DNA from: Astropecten irregularis
Taxonomy: Eukaryota; Echinodermata; Asteroidea; Paxillosida; Astropectinidae
Length of the DNA: 64,000 nt
Direction of reading: 5' to 3'
NCBI GenBank assembly: GCA_963971285.1
Contig: OZ020263.1
Coordinates: 186,001-250,000 of the forward strand
The translations under genes were made by a program, and so were the position numbers. Positions 45,825 through 60,900 of this stretch are shown piece by piece. Position 1 is the stretch's first letter; each line of letters begins with the position of its first letter. Under the pieces are notes generated by a model. It saw nothing but the letters and a program-made list of their open reading frames with translations. It had not been told where the DNA came from and searched no databases.

Positions 45825-48800
45825 AGAATTAAATTCGTTTGAATTTGGGGCAATTTATTTGAAATTTGGCTCCACTTTTGGAAGGTTTCACTACAAACTC
45901 ACTACTTAGGCCTAATGAGCACATGTGCAACTAGGAACTCTACGCAACCTTGGCAAACTCAGAAGGTACAAGGAAACTGTGAAGATCCGAGGCTAAAAAG
46001 AGGCAATTATTATTGAAAAACAGCCAATTATCTCATCACATATCCTCTACAAGTGAGATTTCCTTCCACAGTTCAACATTTCACACGTGATGTAATGGAT
46101 CATCGATGTGGTTTTCCAAAAAATATAAAAGAAGAATATGTATAATCTATGGATGTAAATGTGCATGATGGTGTGATTGTAGTGACTACATGCATGGAAA
46201 CCTCACCACTATTCAAGGACAATCTAAAGCATCAATTTATCAGTCCACTTGCTTCACATTCAGTTTAATATCATTAAGATTTTAATGCATGAGTTATCGT
46301 TCCATATATGATAAGCTAAATGTATAGTACCAGTAATATTGCCATTATATTCAGCATATTTTTTGTGTGCAAATTTAATTCAATTTCATTTAAATTTTAT
46401 TCAGATTTCAGACGGAAAAAATACAGACACAATGGAAAAACAGATATATGCATAAAGAAATTGGTTTAAAAAATTAATGCAATTGAAAAATAGAAGGAAA
46501 AACTCAAATAAAAAATGCGAGAGAATTTGAGGATGATTTATCAGAGGAATATCAGCAACTCAATTATTGAATTATTCCAGCCTTGGACCCATGGTTAGCA
46601 AATACTTGCAGTCCACACACAATACCTTATCAAATAACACAAGGTTCAATACATGTAATTCAAAAGATAATACAAAGTGCAGGCATATCAACTATAATAA
46701 GCTTACTGATCTACAAGCCAACACCCCTGCTTACACAGTGGAATAGCCCATCAATCAAAAGCCATCTGACCTTTGGATGCTACAGAGTCCAACAAGGGAT
46801 GCTGGACCTGGGACGTAGACTCATGAATATTCATCAGTTAATTCTGCTAGCCAACCCCCCCCCCCCTAGATTACATAGCATGGTATGCATTGTGTATGCT
46901 CTTTCTTTGTTGGGCCATTTAAAGAGGCAGGCTGAAGTATTAAACATGCAATCTATCTTTGGATTAAATTGGTTAAATTCAAACATTAGTCAATGATAGT
47001 ATTACATAGTAGAAGCAACACTCATGAGATCATCACTACATTACTGTACACATCCTACTACATAGGCTTAACCATCCCCATAAATACATTATTATCAGGG
47101 TCTCTTGAATAAATTACAACCAAAACCAATAACACACGTACATACATGTACAGGAACTGACGTAAAAACATAATTTCCTACGCACACAGACCGCAAATAA
47201 CTGCAATTCAAGATCAAAGATTCAACTCTGATGTCAAGTGAAACAGATGAAATAATTCAGAGTGGACAGAAATAGAAAGAAGGTGAAAAGTAAGGGAAAA
47301 CACCTTGCATTAATTGATTGTCCCAACCGCTACCTCATGACATAGTCAAGTTTAGACATCAGTCTCATACTACAGTACATAACTCTCCTAATGTATAGTG
47401 GATACACTTGCCCAGATATAAATCAAACACATACTTATCACCAACCATACACACCAAACAGAATTACAAACATACAATTGGACTCAGTGGATGTGTTAGA
47501 GTTAACAAAATGGCAGAGGATTAATAGGTTACTAAGGATATATCAAGTACCACAGCCACAACAGATGATGATCAATTTTATGGGACGAGGAAGGATTTTT
47601 ATCAATATTCAGCGGGGTTCGTGGGGAGGGGGTGATCTAATGTTTGTTTCCATTGTTTCCATGCCTTTATCAGTAGAGAGGTGAGGAGACAAGTGATCGT
47701 AAGTTACATGTGTCACACCATGTGAATACTAATGTACATGGTTGATAATATCCATAACTCACACATACAATCAAATGATCAAATGGGCCCACACAAGGTC
47801 ACTTACAGAAGGCTGTTACCTGTAAAATGTGTTGTCAGCATGTTAGTTTATAGTCATAAGTTGCAGATAAAAAATTATTGATTTTACCTGGATAAAAACA
47901 CTGCTGCTATATATTTACTTGGGAATAATAGGCCTACTATTTTCAATTTCTGAAATATGTACGTGGTACGTGTAAAATACTGAAGAGATTGGATTATACA
48001 GACGTGAAAATAGCAAGAACTGTATAAAAAGGTGTGCATTGAAAGAAACATAAGGTATATTACTAATTGAACGTGCAGTGTGAAAGATTCAAGGACAGGT
48101 TACGTGTGATCAAGAAGGATAGGAAACAAGATTGACCATCAGTGCAGGTCTTGAATCAAGACTAACAACACCTTAAATAATAAAACACAACTAAAAATAA
48201 AAGTAACCATCCCTCAGAAGAATTTAATTCATTTTAGTTTAAATTCCTTCTTCAATCTTTTTAAATCCGGCATTTATCTTATCAATAATATTCTAGAAGA
48301 TTTCAAATTATTGATAACCAAGAAACTCTACATGACTACACGGCTTGATTAAAATGATTTGTATCCTTTAGATTTACTTGTTTCAAATACACAGTTTAAA
48401 AGATCCATCCTTACAGCTCAATTGAGCTGTCTCTATTCATACAAACAGTACTATCATCCTTACAAATATGAGCCTGACTCAATAAATAGTTGACATTTGT
48501 AAATGTCAATTATTCAATATAACATTTTCATATTGTTTCCTAGTATTATGTGAAGAATCTTTATAAGAAACTAAGTAGTTGGCGTTCTCATGTCACTGAG
48601 ATCACACCACAGCTGGGAGTCATCCAAACATCAATATGGAAGTTCCAATATTTCCCCCCAGGGCAAAGGTAGTTGCATGTGATTGGTATTCACGTCACAT
48701 CTTCATTCTGCACAGTAAGAATGAGGTCATGCTGGTTCGGGTCAAAGTTCACACACTTCAGATGTCAGGTTAGAGGTTAGAGGTCACTTCAGTGATTGCA

Positions 48801-51800
48801 TTTAACAATTCCATAATTGTCTGAAGAAATATAATATTCATCCAACAGAAGTATTTTATGATTTTCATTGACTGTGGAAAACAAATTTATCTCATGGTAA
48901 CAGCACTCATCTTGACAGGCCACGATAAAAACAAGGTATATTTGTAGCGTTACTCTAAGAATGATGTTTACTTCATTGGGTCCTTGATTGCCAAGAGCAA
49001 GTGCAGCGATCTGATATTCAATCTTCACACAACATCAATAGCAGGTGATGCAGGTAAATCAGGCAACAAATATTTCCAGGCAAATTGGGCAGAATTGCAA
49101 TGAGATGTCCATGACTCGAAGCCTCGGAGATGCATGCAAGATTGAAAGAGTGGAAAGTGATTGCACCCTTCAATCTGTCTACCTCTTCACTTTATGAATT
49201 TATGCGAATTAATTAGCCTTTTGCTCGGGGCAAAAAAAAGGGAGATGACGAACCGAAGCACACAAGAAAGTAAATGAGATGACAAAAGAAATATTGGCTG
49301 AATTGACCTCTTAGTTGGAAATATCAACTAAATACTTCAAGAGAACTTTGCAGGATAATTTCATCTTGCAATGCTCACTTTGACTTGTCATCTTTCAGCA
49401 TATGGAATTAGAAGTCGACAATAATCAGCAAGGAGACAAAATTGATAGCTCATTCGGCGCTGACATAAATAATTGATTACCAGAGATAGAAAAGGAAACA
49501 TATTACCAAGCAGTGGAAATGGTGGCAATGCTTTGAGACACATCGATTCTCAGATTTATCAGCCACTGACTCAGACGAAGAATAACCATTAATACTCTCA
49601 GATCTTCATTTCAAACACAGCAATGAATACATCTATAATCCAATCACAATTCCTTGCCAATTTAAGCTCTGCAATGGTGCAGCCAAGACCTCAGTGTATC
49701 ACCAAAAAGGCATAGGCACACAACTTAACATTTCCATTTACATTTTTGTCAAAAGCTCAACTGCAACTGAGGTACTTCAAAATTCAAAATTTAAGTTACT
49801 CATATGCTTTCGATTCATTTAGAATATATTTATGCAAAACACTGATAGAATATCATGAATTCATCAATTTTTTTTTTTTAATAATTTTAGATGCTACTTA
49901 TCATATTGTGTTTATTAAACAAACACAAATAAGCAAAGCATACTGCAAGTAAAGTACATAGGCCCTATACATGAAATTCTGTATATTATAATTAGGCTTG
50001 TCAATTGTCATCATGTTGCCTATTATCAGCTGTTTCATCTTACAAGGGTTGACATGCCATACCTGAAAATGACAACAAACAATTCTACCGTTCTTTGGCT
50101 TGGGTCATCCAGCTAGTAATATTGATTGATACACAAATGACTTCCTTTTCCATGATCATTTCTACATTTATAGGATCTATCGTGTCGGTTCTTTGTAAAA
50201 TAATTCATTCCAATCATCTAGATTTTAAAATTCATATAAAAGCAATCCAATGAAAAAAGGGTTTCGGTCAGAAACTACACAATGGCTTCAAGCTGCGATC
50301 CAGCGCACTTCCTTTAAATCAAGGATGAGACTAAATGAATGCATGAATCTACAAGCTGAACCTTGTATGAACTGTATAATTGCAATGAAGGTAATTTAGA
50401 CATGTTTGCAGATCTAGAACAGGGAAAAGGGGGGAATCCCCATGATATGGAGAAGACACCATCATATTATGATACAGTGTTGACATAGGGAGATATCTCA
50501 GGTCGCAGTCGACCCTTTAGGGGGCTTCTGAAATTCATAATAATAAGATTCTCAAATCAGCTTGATTACAGGCGGAGAAAATAAGTAAAGTCACATTTTT
50601 CAAAATTGTTGTAAAGTGTTTTGGGAGATGTACCGTGCATTGTAAAAACAGGTTTAATAAGAACAATCGATACAAAAAATAGTCTCTTCAAACTCGTCTG
50701 CAATTTTTTTGTCTTGAATCATTCCACTATTTCCTCTTTATCATTTTTAAACCAACAAACATTTACACCATCACTTCATACTGGAATACCTCGGTACAAT
50801 CCAATAATAACTCAGGGACAGACTTCCGGCTCAAAAAACGTAACACCTCCAAAATAAAGAGGAAAAAACCACCCACGTTGCTTGATATACCTTGTAAATA
50901 ACCCACAAATACTGTACTTTATGATCCTTGGGCCTAGGCATAAAAGTGTAAGTGGTAACAAAGGCTGTGAATAGCCCCTCGGGCAGAAAAAAAGGCACAA
51001 TCCCTACAACAAGAATACATCCTTCTGGTGTTTGTTAGAGTGTGTCAGACAAGGCTTGTACCATTTTGAAAAGAAGGTGTGTTTTGATAGTGTGAGGTCT
51101 GTATGCAAATCTTTGTCAGAAGTCAGTATACCACAGATGGAGTTTACAGGCTGCGTCAAGAGTCTAGAATCTGCTGCAGAATAAAAGCGACAACATGAGG
51201 AAGATGAGGAGGATAATGAACGGAAGCCAATCCGAGAAATGATCAATAGTGAAATGGAACCTGTAATAGGTCTACATATTTCCCACATTAACAAGCAAAG
51301 ACCATAATTTCTATAATACAGTGTATATTAATATAAATATCATAACAATATATGGAATAGATCAAATGTTGCCATTACCAATCCTGAACACACTCCAAGA
51401 GTCTTTTAACACACATGAGAATATGGTTTGCACAAGCTACAAAGAAATTCATGAATCTTGGTCTTCGACCACCGCCCAGAGGCAAATGGTGAAAAGAGAA
51501 GCAGTGACTTGAGGGTGTAATGACTAACGTTTGGGATCAGAGTATTGCTAAGTAGAGTTCATTACCATCTGTCAGAGATTCAACGTCTGCAAGTATTGAA
51601 TTACAAATTCTCCCCTACATTCTTCTTCACTGACAATACCTGAAGTTTACGTCCAAAAATGTGTCCAGTTCTCCGATGAGAATTAGCTCAACTTGACAAA
51701 GGAAAGTGTTGTTCTTTTTTTTTCGTACACCTCCCTTTAAAATAGGAAGTGTTGATGGAGAAAATATGACAGCAGGAAAGAAATATACTAGGCAACAAGG

Positions 51801-54215
51801 ATGTGCACGTACAACACGAGAAACCGTAACGATGGAATAAGGTTTCAACTGTGTGTATATGATGATGACTGGGCTCGGAAAATTCTGATCAGATTTGAAT
51901 TAATATAAGATCTTTTCCTTGTTCAAAATGAGTTGTAATATTTATCCACGATGACTTATCTTTACTCAACTCAGATTGTGACCCAAAACAAACAGCCTCA
52001 AATATCGACAAATAAATAATTTTGAATCATCAAAATGAATGCCCTCATTAATTATTTTGTTGAAAACAGCCCGTCCGATTAAGTCTTCAATGCATATGTT
52101 CCTCCTTCATATATTCGACAATTTTATTTATTTTTCAACACCTTTAAAATAATTAAGTAGGGTCTCGTGAAAAAGACAGAGAGAGAATGGGAGGCGAGAA
52201 GGGACAGATGTGGTCATGGCCGTCAGTCTTTCCCCTTCTAACCGCCGTCTGCATTAGCCAATTCATTCAATTGTAACTCCCAAACCTTTATGAAGAGACA
52301 AGCAAGCTATGGGCAGTCATAGGCCCATGGCCCACAACAATAGGGCCGTCTAAAGGCCCAGGCGTTCTGTCTTCATCATGTGACCTACCATTAATTCCCG
52401 GCTATAGAGGATGATCGTTTGTCCGAAGCTGGTGTGCAAGACACCAATCTGTACATATATAGTCCTCCATTCACTCTGCACTTGCATGATGAAGCGTCTA
52501 TTGTTTTGTGCACGTGGTGTAAGGCTTAATTCAAATATACAGGATTGTCCATGCTCACACACTAATTAGAATATTCAACATGATACGTGTGATATAAATA
52601 CACATTATCTGGGTGTTACTACACCTACATGTACATGGTATTTAATCCTAACAATTTCTAGTTCTAATTAAAAATGCATGCTTACATCAGTTCAATGTTA
52701 TTAATTAGGCCTTATATATTAATATGCTAAACAATACCACACACTTTATAATTACTGCTTTGTAATTCATAAATTGAATAAATTATAATAATAGAATTGA
52801 TGATAAAAAATGCATAAAACCATGCTGGCTGTTTAGTATTTGTGTTCCACAGTTTTACAGCAGGAAATGGCATGAATATTAATTTTTATTCTTAATAGTA
52901 ACTATTTTATTCTCACATTTTACATTCTAAAAAAATTTCCAGATAAAGGTTTGGAATTCTATTTCATGTACATGTATAATTTATGCTGTTCCAGTATTAA
53001 GCTACATGCATTTTCAGATTTTCTTTTCATGTACCTTTTATAAGCGCTGTGTATTAAATCTGGATTTACATGTAATCTACGAGTCATATAGGCCTACATG
53101 CATACTTAAAAAGCAACTCTTCTTGCAAAGATGCACACGTACATCAAATTTCAAAGTAATCATTTCACTGATGTTTATCAGCACACAACACCTTAAGAGT
53201 ATAAAAGGCAGTACTCATAGATTCAGGGTCATCATGATAGGCTTGTGTCACATTGGTAACCAAGCAGGCTACCGGGTAAAGTAAAGAAGAAGACAATAAA
53301 TAAAGATATGATCAACGGCTTGATATATCTTTATGCTGCGACTCCGAGAGACATCAAGGTGTCTCAACGACCTTGAGTGTGGCAAGAATCTGACGTATAT
53401 GCAGATGAGTCTGTGCGTCAGGCTGGCTGCTTACAGTGGGTAGGGTGTCGTTGAACGCCGGGACATTATGAGGGAAAGAGAGATGAAGAAGCAGTAGAAG
53501 GAAGAATGGAGAGAAAAGGCGATGGAGACAAGGAGTAAAAGACTCAAGGACTAACCACAAGACAGGTCAATTGAATCAGAAACTAGGAATGTCATTAAGT
53601 ATGCTCATATCCCACCTTTACTGCAGTTTATTTCTTAGCCAAGGTGAATGAAGGAATCAAATAACCTTAACCAGCTGAGAATATCAGTGGGATATCTACA
53701 GATTAATCAACATTTCTTACAAACTAGACTCAAAAGGGAAACTTGCATGTTTGACAAGGGGTTACAGCAAAGGAATGTTTACTTGAGAAATTATTTTACC
53801 ACAGGTGCAAGAAGCTTACAAGTACTGTGAATAATACTTGTACCTTTTCTCTAAAATCACTGTCAATATATACGTTCACATACAAAATGGTTGTTACTTG
53901 TCCATTGCTAAAAATATTTTTTTCAGGAATCTCAGAATTAAATGATCATCTAAATTCATATCAGTGAGATACATGTAAGATTTGACTTATTATTTGTCAA
54001 TAAAATGGTAAATAATTATCACCACGATTTATAGAATTTTCTAGTTTTTGTGACTAGCAAATTGTGCAATGGTAAAAACATTTTAGTATGTGCGGTGACA
54101 ACTGATGTGTTTAAACTTTCATAAGTTGTTAAAATAGGGAAAAAACAAGTCAATTAAGAAAGAAAGAAATGAAATAAAGGATTACAGGGAATTTATTCAT
54201 TTGAATTCCTTTACC

Positions 54216-54542
54216 TCATTGGAGTCTTGGACCATTGTTGCAAACATCATCCAATTTCACAGAATCCACAACATTTGCTACCTTTTTATTTTGTTGTTTC
54301 CAAGGACTGCTTAAGCCAACAACAATCTTACGTATTATCAGCAGCTTCCCAGTCTGTACAATAGATTGCATTGATTTGATAGCATCCATGTGAATACAAT
54401 CCCAGTCTAAATGCACGACCTTCAGCCTTACACACCACTTACTGTTGTCAATACCTTGTTCTTTTGTGACTGACACTGAGCAAAGTTTGGTAGATAAAAT
54501 ACCTAGGGTATGCCAAAGCCCCAATGCAAATATCAGTGCCAT
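54216..54542 (-). other. 108-codon open frame of uncertain status
   Basis: The frame runs from an ATG to a stop and shows a fairly protein-like composition (for example VRLKVVHLDWDCIHMDAI). It vaguely resembles a leucine-rich repeat fragment but no clear repeat register is visible. There are no neighbouring exons. It could be a gene remnant or chance. Confidence 0.15.
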
Positions 54543-54839
54543 TGAGAAAAAATACTAACCGAGCCTTTGCATGTTGGGGGTCACTGCAACCTGACACTAC
54601 CTTTTCATGCAATACGATTACCAGCTCTTTTTTTGCTACAAAGAAAATATTACAAGTATAATGATTGTGCACTTTTCTGTTTATCAAACACTATTCTTTG
54701 CTGTTGTAGTTGCACATGTACACATAATTGGATATATAATTCTTACAAAAACAAACAAAAACAACAACAAAGAACAGTAAAGATGCTCATTTCATAATCT
54801 AGCGAAGAGTAAATATCCTTTTTGTCGATCAGTAAATAA

Positions 54840-54885
54840 ATAAATTCAGACAGTTCCCTTTGTGGTTATTTGATGATTATTAATG
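54840..54885. repeat. Tail fragment of the tRNA-like hairpin family
   Basis: AATTCAGACAGTTCCCTTTG then TGGTTATTTGATGATTATTA matches the tails at 7450–7485 and 12422–12465. Only the tail is present. Confidence 0.5.
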
Positions 54886-56744
54886 ATTACAGAAATGAAA
54901 TCTTAAGTGCTGTTTTATAAGAGGAAAACTGTTGAGTTTTTAAATCTGCAATATTTCATTTGTTCAAATGAGTATTATTAGATAATAAAATGCCCTTTTC
55001 AATTTCATTGCAAATTTTCTTCCACATTCAACTCCTAGTTTGCAAGGTCAAGGTACAATTATTTATCACAAATATCACAGACTGTTTTTAATGGGATACT
55101 GGACACAGTTCAATTACATATTGCACATGTGATTGACCAAGCACAACCTATACATGTACAACAAAGGACCATGGGACCGTGAGCCACTACCTTGTGTACG
55201 TGGGGATTACCCTAAAATCAAATCCAAATATTCAACGGCAGATTAATCAGATTACTACTGCTAAGAAATCCTTTCCTGCTCCGTATCAATGGATTATTTA
55301 TGTCAGTTAATACAACCTCTGATAGGCCCCAAATGTTTGGTCATTGTATCTTTACAATCATTGTCAAGGTATCGTTATTATGTTTCTTCTTTCATTGTTG
55401 TTTTGTTAATTTTTTTGCAGTTTTCTTTTAATATTATTTAATTGATCTTCATTATTTGTTTGCCTAATTGCAATTTTGGTGAAGTGTAATGTAATATTTG
55501 TTACAATCATATATTCACTTCAGCTCATTAAAATAATGAACAGAAGGCAATATCTTTATTTATTAATTATATTTGTATAATTCATGAGCATGATTCAATA
55601 ATAGAAGCTGCTCTTGACACTTGCATATCATTAATAAAATTTACGGAAAAAGAAATAAAAGTAACAAAAGAAAATGTGGAATTCATACTCAATTAATTAA
55701 ACATAGATAAACAAAATGATACAGGAGTTGAAGAGAGTACAATAATATTGAACTGTTTCAAGAAGGCGTCTAAATGTATGCTTGACTTGATTTTACATTA
55801 ATTACGATGATTCTTTGTGCTTGGACAGTTTCATACAATTTACATTGACATGAAACAGCAGTAGAGGATTAATCATCATGTAAACTAATGGATTAAAGCA
55901 CTCATGCATCCATATGAACTGATAAAGGCCTCAGATAGATGCATGGAGTACATAGATTGCTGTCCAGACATGAAACAGTTAATACTGTGTAATCACGCCT
56001 TATCAACACAATCACCATCACATCATTGCCAGGGCAAAATCCAATTCTGATATAATGAACATACAAGACACCCCCTTGCTAAATCACCACGCATGGAACA
56101 GTTGTTGAATTCCTGTAGCGTCAGTGTAAACAATAGTGTGGGCATATCAATTTATCTAATTTTGGTGAATTGACGCATGTAATATCCAGCGTATATCTTG
56201 CTGACGTCATGGCCTACTCGGTGCATTCAACCTTACATAAATATGTTAGCAATTTCAAACCAAAGGCAGTGTTTGGCCAAGCCAATCAATTATATTCACT
56301 TCCAAAAGTGATTCGGAAAATACATTTATTCCATACACACAAAAGTGAGTGAACAACATACCCTTCAAGCTATTGTGCCATGTTTTCTCACTTTCCAAAC
56401 AAATAAAATTTGTGATTTTTTATTTCCTCTGGAAAAGAAATTTGTAATATTTCCCATGAAAGGTTTTGATCAATCCTAAATGGTAGTGACAGGAGATCAA
56501 AGCTAGACAGGGCCAATATTACACCTATTCTCATGAGGTTTATAAAGTACACTTGCAATGTCATGACCTTGCACAAGTGGTCAAATAAACAGAATATTTT
56601 TTTCTTTTTAATTCACAAAGACCTTGAAATATCAGTACCTCATTCATTATGAAATACCTGTCTGTCAATGGAAACTAAAATCAGCCAGGATTTGATTTTT
56701 ATTCAGGCATAAAAACATGTAGCTAAGAATGACCATGGTGCACC

Positions 56745-57130
56745 CATGCCTTGGTGCCCCGCCCCTAAATGCCTTGGTGTCCCTGGTTATTGCCTTGGTG
56801 CCCCGCCCCTAAATGCTTTGGTGTCCCTGGTTATTGTCTTGGTGCCCCACCCCAAAATGCCTTGATGTCCTTGGTCATTGCCTTGGTGTCCCTGGTTATT
56901 GCCTTAGTACCCCGCCCCTAAATGCCTTGGTGTCCCTGGTCATTGCCTTAGTGCCCCACCCTCTAAGTGCCTTTGCATTTTTGGTCATTGCTTTAATGCC
57001 CCTGGTCATTGCCAGCGTGCCCCTTGGTCATTTTGTTAGTACCCCTGACTATCTAGCCTCAGTGCCCTCGGCTAATGTTTTGGAACCCTTAGGCACTGCC
57101 TTGGTGCCCCTTGTAGATGTCTCAGCGCCC
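56745..57130. repeat. GCCTTGGTG(C/T)CCC minisatellite
   Basis: A degenerate tandem array based on a 44-bp unit made of two half-units, TGCCTTGGTGCCCCGCCCCTAAA and TGCCTTGGTGTCCCTGGTTAT. Later units are increasingly diverged. It contains repeated CCCCGCCCC (GC-box-like) words. The 108-codon open frame across it is a by-product of the repeat. Confidence 0.85.
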
Positions 57131-57690
57131 AACATGTAATCATTGTGTTGTGTTTAGTTTAGTTGTGGAATTCATACACAGTTTGAAGTTACTTTCAACA
57201 GTTCTAGACATAAGTATCTGTTGAGCCAACTCAAGTAGTAACTCGCTAATTGATCCCTCTCTCAATAGTAGGCCAATAATCCTAAATATGGCCTTCAAAG
57301 GGCAAGGGGGGATTTCCTCAAATGGACCATTTGGTTATGAATCACGGCGCTACACAGGGCAGGAAACCAACCCACCAGTAATACACGTACCTTCCCAGTA
57401 TATTACCATCATCATATCCCTAATCAACTGCAATGTATGGGATATAAATAGCAGCAGAGAAGTAACAGGAAATTTGTTTAGGGGGTCGTTCACAGTTATC
57501 AAAGACGCAGACATAGTCGACTGGATGACAAAGATTGACATTCTGGTGATTCAACGCAACCTGTTGTCCTTTTATAAAATTCAACATACACGGAACTATA
57601 AACAGAATGTCAGGGATCCTGGTTTGGTGTCTTGACTAACTAGGAAACTACAAAAATGTTGTATAATTTTTTTATGCTGTTTTGAGAGCA

Positions 57691-57920
57691 TTGTAATTAT
57701 GACATACACGGGTTTACACTTCCAAAAGTGCGCATGCGTGATAGTGCCTCGTTTCGAAGTCGCGATAAAAACCGCAGAAGTGTAAACACGTGTATTGTCT
57801 TCGACAATGGACGGGCTTACACTTCGAAAAGTGCGCATGCGTAGAAGTGCCTCGTTTTGAAGTTGCGATAAAATCCAAGATGGCCTCCGAAGTGTAAACC
57901 CGTGTATTGTAATTATGACA
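57691..57920. repeat. Dimeric TIR element with 14-bp flanking direct repeat
   Basis: The element (57705–57906) has inverted ends TACACGGGTTTACACTTC / GAAGTGTAAACCCGTGTA and is flanked by perfect direct repeats TTGTAATTATGACA (57691–57704, 57907–57920). Inside are two direct half-copies, each with AGTGCGCATGCGT, AGTGCCTCGTTT and GCGATAAAA. GCGCATGCG is close to the NRF1 consensus. Non-coding. Confidence 0.8.
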
Positions 57921-60900
57921 GTAGAAACTAGCAAAATCATAGATCTATTATAACAATGACAAGCATGTTTGTATGGTACAGTGTATTCTGAACCATGGAG
58001 GTCTGAGCTACTTGGCTGAATGCTGAACATGTACTTGTACCATACTGGAAGCATGTACACCTGTCTACCTTATGACAGGTGTAATCATTGCCCATAACTA
58101 ATTACTTGAACCTCGCATCCATACCATGTTCACAACAGTATAATATCCCTTTAACATACATAGTATTGAAATAATAAATAATATTGATAAAAAAAAAATT
58201 AAAAAATATATTTCAGCCACGTCTTTCCTTTCCCGAGATCTGTCATAAAACTATTGTAGCCACTGTAGCAAAGTGCTCTACAAAGCTCACAGCACCAAAG
58301 GAAACAGGAGAAAACAATTAGGAAGCATAGGCCTAACATCAATGACTAAATGTCACAATTTCAACATTTGTATTTGACAGAAGGACTGGAGGAGATGAGC
58401 TAAGAAGCCAATTATGTTGAGAAGAGGCCTACTGAAAGTAAATGTAGCTAGCTCCATGGTCCAAGTCAAAAGAGCACACACCACATTAACCCTGCAACCA
58501 TCTCCTAACCCTAACCAGGATGACACACCAAGGTGCAAGCAGTTTGCATCATACATAATTCATCACCTACACTGTCTTTTAGCTTGAATGAATATAACAT
58601 AATTACCAGTTCCCAGCTTGGTTTTACGCTACCGTGGTAAATTACCTAGTGGACTGTTCAAGGCGGGCATAATGTCCTAATTCTCTAATCTTAATAGGAG
58701 GCTTCTGAAGAGGCAATGTGTAGGATTCATCACGTAGGCAAGGTGAGTGAACCACAGGAGGATGAAATTAACAAATTTTAGAATAAGTCAGGAGCAAGGC
58801 GTACAAGAAGCAAGTAGAGACTTGTACATGGACTGAGCTAGCATCTAAGATAAAGACAAGTCCAAATATCCATGCAAACATTAACACCTGTGTCTCATTA
58901 ATTCATACACCATCTCCCAAGTTAATACATTGAACAATTACGTATAGAGAGATTATTTCAAGCTTACTTTCATAAAGGTCTGATATATTTTGCTTTCAAC
59001 CCCCAAACCAGGTAATTTCAACTTGTCTGAGAAAAAAAGATAAAAAGTATACATGTACTTGTGTAACTTCATTTTTTTTTGCGCCATTTCTAATTTCAAA
59101 CACTGGACGTTTGGTGTTGAGCACATTTTACAGATGCTCTGTTATATTGTATACATTGTGCCACATCATCTCAAAGTTCAAGCGAAGTGCAAGTAAAACC
59201 CAGAAACTATCCCCTGCCCCTCGTCAATTGACGTAAAAGACCCAGGATGTGAGCAAGGTGACCGCTGTCTACGCTACGTCTTTAACGTCTTTCAGTAAGG
59301 GAAGAAACAACTTACAGAAAGGATAAGAGGTAAGGTCACATGATCAGGATGTTATGAACGGAATGTGTAACAAGTATGTCAGGAATTGGAAGACCTTGTT
59401 GGTCTAACACTATGATCAGATACAAACTGACGACACGGCCACACGACATAGACACAAGTACACGAACATGTGTATGGACTACAAACTCTATAATACCTAG
59501 ACATAATGACATATGTACCTATATACATGAACTGGATTACCAAGATGAAAGAAACAAAGCAACCACATTCAACTGCCTACATGTATATCTGATTACTAAC
59601 GAGAATAAGAATTATCAACGTGAACGGTATAACTTGAAGCATCTGCAATTAATTTCATAAATCTGATTAACATCCCCCCCCCAAAGGAAAAAATAATTTG
59701 GTAATTGTGAACCAACTAGAACACCCAGTAAGCGTAATACAAATGATTGAGAAATAATGGCAGGTTTAATGTACATTAAAAAAGTATGGAGAAAAAAAAC
59801 CTAGGCTAGGTGAAAACTAGAACCTTCAAACAAAAGAACATAACAGCAAATCAATTTTAGAAGGAGCATCTCACGTCAGATATGGCTGCACTGTTGCTGG
59901 CCCTTATGTTCTAAGAGTCAGGTCTCTCAAGACAGATTTAAGAGAGGCAAGGATGTTTTCCTCCTGAAAAATTAAAACACTTAGCAAAACCCACAAAAAT
60001 GCCTTATTTTCTAATTAATACAAAACTGCTTATTTCTATTTTATCCTATTTATTAATGATGAATTCCACTGATCATTAATATTCAGCAATTTATGCAAAT
60101 GTCATATTCATCTTCCAGGCACTTGCACCATTGACTAACAGATGGCTCACTTAGGATAATTACATGTTAGCCGAGAGTCCGAGACCAATCATGTATGGAA
60201 GAGAAGGCATAATGCCAAGAACAATTCTCCTCTTACATTTTGTAAGGATTGTCAGAGAGGCTGTTAACATAGATTAATTCTTAGTACACATGACCTTAAG
60301 CATGAACCCCTCATGCTAAGGACATGACCTGTACAAGTTATAAACAGTCGTCATTGAATACACTGGTAGGGTTACAGTAATCTAAACAGCAGCTTATTGC
60401 CAGACAAAACGTGTACTTACACCTTATGTATCACATCCAATCTGTAGATTAAACCACCAACCCACTCATCAATGGAAATACACAATGCAATGGACATGGG
60501 AACTTCAATCTCATATGAACATGTGCACTGTAGAGTTTTTATTTAATGTGTGAAATTTCGACTGTTTTGGTTGAGTGGGTTTGAATTGTCCGCAAACTTC
60601 CTGTCTGGCCAAGTTGAACAATAAACACCAAATGCTGCCATTCCTTAAATTGTTACTTCTCCTTTGTCAATTTTTCTGTCAAAATCAAGTTCAGACGACA
60701 GGAGAAAAAAACAGGTGTTCACCACATAGAGGTTTAGCATCGTATAATAAGGATACAACCATACAATCTTTTTGGTTATAACTGAATCGATGTTTAAAAT
60801 TCTGGTCAGAAATGGCAAGATATTCTGTTGACCCAATGGGAGATGGTATTAATGATTAACACAAATCTGGTAATAATTCACCCAATACAATCAACATTCA

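Noticed and set aside
46583..46996. 137-codon open frame, the longest in the right-hand region
   Set aside because: No domain, no splice context, composition like translated AT-rich DNA, crosses a C homopolymer.
56813..57139. 108-codon open frame
   Set aside because: It is the translation of a minisatellite.
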